The translations under genes and the position numbers were made by a program. Below the pieces are notes generated by a model. That model was not told where the DNA came from. It saw only the letters and a list, made by a program, of their open reading frames with translations, and did not search any database. DNA of 64,000 bases from Biomphalaria glabrata (lineage: Eukaryota; Mollusca; Gastropoda; Planorbidae): NCBI RefSeq assembly GCF_947242115.1, contig NC_074721.1:5646001-5710000 (forward strand), given 5' to 3'. Shown piece after piece: positions 59,864 to 64,000 of the stretch. Position 1 is the first letter of the stretch. Each line of letters starts with the position of its first letter.

Positions 59864-60606
59864 CCTTTAACAGTTCCCATTGAGGAATTTTCTGGTGATG
59901 TGGTGGGTCTGCAGCAGTACCGCGATCTGACAGGCAACGAGGATGTTCCTAGGAATATTAAGGGTCTTGAAGGTGTCTGTGAGGTCAGTTGTTATTATCC
60001 CCTCGGTTGATATGACAATGGGGTATATTGTTGTTTTAGATAATTTACATAAACGTTTAATCTCCAAGTCATATTTTCGTTGTTTTTCCAGCTCAGTTTT
60101 GTTTTTAAATTATGAGATAGTGGTACGGCGATGTCAATAATGGTAGCGGCTTTTTCTTTTTTATCGATGAGCAGCAAATCAGGGCGATTAAAATCTATCG
60201 TTTTGTCAGTCAAAATAGGTCTATTCCAATACAGTAGATGATCCGTAGACTCGAGAACCTCTTGTGGTGAGTATTTGTAATATGCAGGAGTATCCATACC
60301 GATCAAATTGTGTGTCAAAGCCAAGTGCTGGTGTATTAGCTTTGCAACTTGGTTATGGCGACCTAGGTAGGCAGATTCCGATAGGGCTGAACATGCTGCC
60401 ATTATGTGTTCAATTGACTCACCCACATTTCCACACTTTCGGCATTTGTCACCAATATTGAGTTTTAGGATATGTTTCTCGTAATTTTTTGTCCTAATTA
60501 CTCTGTCCTGTATTGCTGTGTTATTATTATTATGTTTTTTATTATTATTAAACTGTGTTATGATCCCTAGTAAGGAATCGTAGGCTTTTACAAATCTACA
60601 TATGAT
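59864..60606 (-). mobile_element. R2-like LINE (restriction-like endonuclease type), C-terminal part
   Basis: Minus strand: a CCHC finger CRKCGNVGESIEHIMAAC near 60,445, then SESAYLGRHNQVAKLIHQ, DHLLYWNRPI and FNRPDLLLIDKKEKAATIID, a PD-(D/E)xK-type nuclease core as in R2/R4/NeSL/Hero elements. After IAVPLSHNLKTK a frameshift near 60,070 moves the frame; it continues EIKRLCKLSKTTIYPIVIS to RKFLNGNC and a stop at about 59,870. The reverse transcriptase is missing. The 3' UTR continues left of the hAT-like insertion. Confidence 0.85.
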
Positions 60607-60717
60607 TTTACTAAAGGTGTTACTCTAGTCAACTGTGAATATTCGATTGTTATGAGCAGTGAGATTCATAACAAACGAATATTCACATTTGACTAGAGTA
60701 ACACCTTTAGTAAAATC
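60604..60717. repeat. Near-perfect inverted repeat, 52-bp arms
   Basis: Left arm 60604-60655 and right arm 60666-60717 match at 50 of 52 positions, with a 10-bp spacer. The right arm is the 5' edge of a LINE copy in sense; the left arm is the same LINE piece inverted. Confidence 0.93.
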
Positions 60718-60938
60718 ACTAAATTTATAAAGCTTTCATGAGAGAAGACTCAAAAGTAAAATAGCAATTATATAAAAAACACTGAACCATTATCTCCTAA
60801 TACAAAAATATCATTTAATAAAATACTCAGACACAAAGATAAAGGCACATTCGTCATCCCATATGCTAGAACAAATTTGTACAAATGCTCCTTCTTCCCT
60901 AGCGCTATTAGAGCATGGAATGGGTTGCCTGAGCTAGC
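60666..60938 (+). mobile_element. LINE 3' fragment (21-kb family), left part
   Basis: Matches 22.35-22.63 kb (ACGAATATTCACATTTGACT to GGAATGGGTTGCCTGAGCTA). Cut by the 2.95-kb element and resumed at 63,898. Confidence 0.88.
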
Positions 60939-61174
60939 CACTAGCGGATCCAGAACTTTGGAGTGGGGGGGGCGATTTTTTTCCAAACCCTAACCCTAAC
61001 ACCCAGTAAACCCTAACCCTATGCATAAACGTGTGTACAGAACACACATACACATACACACATACACACACACATATATATATATATATGAGAATTTTAA
61101 AAAGCAGCATTTCTCAACCTTCGGCGAAAAAGTGGGGCAACGCTATAAGGTTCCCTGGTGGTGTTTGGGGCAAA

Positions 61175-61625
61175 GACTCGACGACAAAAGTGTTTTCTTG
61201 TATTCTTCACTGCAGAAACGCATTTTCCTGACATTAAAAGCTTATTATTCATCAATGGAGTTCGGGGCGAAGCCCCGACGACAAAAGCATTTTCTTCTAT
61301 TCTTCACTACAGAAACGCATTCTCCTGACATCTACAGCTTATTATTCATCAATGAAGTTCGGGGCGAAACCCCGACGCTAAAAGCATTTTCTTGTATTCT
61401 TTACTGCAGAAACGCATTCTCCTGACATCTAGGCTTATTATTCATCAATGGAGGAAAGGACAAAAGCGTTTTCTTGCATTCTTCACTGCAGAAACGCATT
61501 TTCCTGACATTTACAGCTCATTATTCATCAATGGAGTTCGGGGCGAAGCCCCGACACCAAAAGCATTTTCTGTCATTTTTCACAGCAGAAACGCATTCTC
61601 CTGACCTAAAGCTCATTATTCATAC
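61175..61625. repeat. About 105-bp tandem repeat with GGGGCGAAGCCCC hairpins
   Basis: Five units, each with AAAAGCATTTTCTTGTATTC, CAGAAACGCATTCTCCTGAC and TTATTATTCATCAATGGAG. Three carry a short perfect hairpin GGGGCGAAGCCCC or a one-base variant. Confidence 0.93.
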
Positions 61626-62779
61626 TATTTAAAAAAAAGGACCTTTTCAATAATATTGTACTTGAAAGATATTCTAATATGAATTTATAGGCCCTTAATA
61701 CATAGCAATAAAACCGATTTGTTCCTTGAAAAGATAAGATACCCCATGTGACCTAGAAATAGGATAGGTCATAAGACCAGTGACCTGTACTGTACTGGCA
61801 AGTTAGTCCAGTGGTACTTTGTGGTCCCAATTATATTATCTAGGCTAATAACTATAGCCTCTAGATGTATAATACTACCGAGACAAACAAATAATAATTC
61901 TGAGATTTCAGTTGCAACAAAAAAAAAGGAGTTTATTTACAAACAAAAGGAAAAGATCATGAAAAATATAAATGGCAATAAAGGCTCACCAAAGGAAAAT
62001 GACATAATGAAACTAAGCAAAGTAGCAAGACAGTTTCCGGTCAATACAATGAAATGACCACCATCATAGAGGCACAATAATGTCTTATGTCGCAAAACCA
62101 AAAAGATGGTTTACAATAATATCATACATACATTAACAATGAAATGACGTCATTCATGAGACACACTACTGTCTCGTATCTAAACAAAATATGTCTTGCA
62201 AAAAAAAAAAAACATACAGAAGAGGATAAGAGACTAAGTAGACCTATACCATTTACATAAATCAATTTAGTACTAACAAATTGATAAAATCTACTTAGCT
62301 CATTATCGAAATACTCTTCCCACAACAGTGGCACACTCCTCTTGAGTAACACAACAATAGTACAACACAAGTATGAGTTAAACAGTATATAGATTTAATT
62401 CAAAATACACTGGTCAGTTGAAAGGCTCAAGAGAGAGTGGCAATCGTAAACAATTGACAGGGACTTAAATCAAGTAATAAAGGGGGCTAACTCGGTAGCC
62501 ACCCTTATTGTCCCTCTTGTCACAACTCCACATATTTAGATTTTGGCTTTGAGGATCGCCGCCGAAAAAAAAATATTCGATAAATAATATTCAAAAACAT
62601 TGTGGTATATGTTGTGAGTTATAGTCCCAAATTTATTTAACTAGAAAAATATCCGATTGAGTAAAGGTTGGGAAAAGGCGACTATAAATGTATTTTTCTC
62701 GGTTTAGAACTCATCTCAATCATAATTCTTATACTAAAAAATACGTTTGAATTCTAACTTTTCCAATGCAAAGTCTTTC

Positions 62780-63860
62780 TTAAAATAATTATGATAAATT
62801 CATGTGAAATTACATAAACTCTGGAAATGGGAGGGGCGGTAGAATGAAAACGATTAATCCTCGCTCCTTTAATAATTTCTGCTAAAGATTGCATTTGGCA
62901 TTAAAGAATAAAAAAAAAGTAGGGCGACTCGATATAAGAATTTAATTTATAGTATATATAAATGATAATAGTGGCAGATTTTGTACATTTTGTCATTTCT
63001 AAACTATAATACTAAAAGAAAACGTATTGGTTTGTCCGATGGGGGAAATGCAATTGCATATATCGCCCTTCCCACCTGGTGCAACCCTTTTTCATTTAAA
63101 TTTACTAATGATAAAATTTGAGATTAGAGTATGGTACGACATAATATACAATTGGTTTACATATCAATACGTAGTTTATATTATATAGATATTCAACTAA
63201 TTTTGTTCACAAACTATGATTCTCCATAAAAATAGGACCGCCCCCCCCCACTCAGAGGGCTAGAGTGGGAAGGGCAGTACATGCGATCGCCCTCTCTCCA
63301 ACTCCACCGAATCGACCAAGATACCAGAAAGATACCAGAAAGGGAGCGACATAATATATAATTTATAGATTAATTCAACTAATTTTGTTCACAAACTATG
63401 ATTTCTCCATAAAAGTAGGACCGCCCCCCCCCACTCAAATGGTTCAGGTGGGAAGGGCAGTAGAGGTATTCGCCCCCCCCCCCAACCCCCAAACGGTAAA
63501 CAGGGAACGACATAATATGAAGATAGGTTAAAATATCAATAACAAGTTTTAATCATATAGATATTTAATTGATTCTGTTAGCAAGCTGTGATTTCTACAA
63601 ATAAATTGGACCGCCCCCCCACTCGAAAGTGTATGGGAGGGGGCGGGATACCATTGCCCCCTCCCGACCCCTACAAATCGGTCAACATACTAGAGGAGGG
63701 GGCGAAATAATAAAAAAATAGGTTGAAATATAAATAATTATTATATATTATTAACATAAGTAATAAATTTGTATACAAATGTGTAAATTCTATACTAAAA
63801 TTCGACCCTTCGGGGGGGGGGGGGGGGTCGGCCGAGTTGGGGGGGGGGGCGATCGCCCCT
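62780..63860. repeat. About 190-bp tandem repeat, four to five copies
   Basis: Units share ACAAACTATGATTTCTCCAT, AGGACCGCCCCCCCCCACTC and GTGGGAAGGGCAGTA, with a TTCAACTAATTTTGTTC link. The right-hand unit merges into the terminal G/C-rich end. Confidence 0.85.
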
Positions 63861-63897
63861 ACCGCCCCCCCCCCCTGGATCCGCCAGTGGAGCTAGC

Positions 63898-63935
63898 CAG
63901 CAAAACCAATGACTTGGTAGAATTTAGGTCATGAG
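63898..63935 (+). mobile_element. LINE fragment, right part
   Basis: CAGCAAAACCAATGACTTGG continues the frame LASKTNDLVEFRS of the piece ending at 60,938 once one GAGCTAGC is set aside. Confidence 0.85.
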
Positions 63936-64000
63936 AGTTATGACCACCAATATGCCGAGTCCCATTTGGGAATCACGCTGATATCAGCTAGGTTTTATCA

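Larger units (their letters stand above)
60939..63889. mobile_element. hAT-like non-autonomous element, 2,951 bp
   Basis: Ends CACTAGCGGATCC and, inverted, CACTGGCGGATCC. Perfect 8-bp duplication GAGCTAGC at 60931-60938 and 63890-63897. Inside: a telomere-like CCCTAACCCTAAC stretch near 60,985-61,020, TA/CA runs, a tandem block at 61,175-61,625, a 0.8-kb unclassified centre, and a tandem block at 62,780-63,860 with long C and G runs. No transposase seen. Confidence 0.92.

Noticed and set aside
61740-62530. Possible solo LTR inside the 2.95-kb element (TGTGACAAGAGGG start and AATAAA on the minus strand)
   Set aside because: I could not find a matching second end or target duplication.

Overview
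This window looks like nuclear DNA of a pulmonate gastropod, most likely a planorbid snail (Biomphalaria or Bulinus type). It is AT-rich and carries introns, microsatellites, tRNA-derived SINEs, 3' ends of several LINE families, LTR retrotransposons and hAT-like DNA elements. The genus is an inference from how familiar the repeat families look; no search was run.

Host genes are sparse. I find three: gene A (minus, 8,733-16,384), gene B (minus, 30,240-33,500) and gene C (plus, 38,708-43,257). All three share one plan. A short first coding exon of 49-57 codons encodes a signal peptide. It ends at a GT donor after the second base of a codon (phase 2). One long terminal exon then encodes the rest of a cysteine-containing ectodomain, one membrane helix and a tail rich in tyrosine motifs (YxxM, YxN, YxxI/L/V). 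The joined proteins are 464, 539 and 309 residues. The ectodomains share almost no sequence beyond a spacing pattern C-x(4-14)-C-x(21-22)-C, so this reads as a fast-diverging cluster of cell-surface receptors that signal through SH2-domain proteins. The plan recalls the polymorphic single-pass transmembrane gene clusters linked to schistosome resistance in Biomphalaria, but orthology is not shown. A possible fourth, broken member lies near 50.6-50.9 kb.

Region by region: 0.4-1.4 kb is a 66/67-bp tandem array. 1.5-7.6 kb holds SINE and LINE pieces and a short fossil LTR element with a solo relative. 7.6-8.6 kb is a solo LTR just past the gene A stop codon. 8.7-16.4 kb is gene A, whose intron is mostly filled by a young-looking Ty3/Gypsy fossil that itself sits in a LINE fragment. 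16.6-30 kb is repeats: an LTR-element 5' end, a nearly intact LINE reverse transcriptase, a solo LTR, a 0.5-kb polypyrimidine tract and a hAT MITE. 30.2-33.5 kb is gene B. 33.5-38.7 kb has MITEs, a SINE split by a solo LTR, and a 15-bp array. 38.7-43.3 kb is gene C. 43.3-58 kb has SINEs, LINE 3' ends and tandem arrays, including a 1-kb 17-bp satellite and a 150-bp array with CRE-like palindromes. 58.2-64 kb contains two large hAT-like non-autonomous elements, each inserted in a LINE and flanked by perfect 8-bp target duplications.

No rRNA genes, functional tRNA genes or CRISPR arrays were seen.
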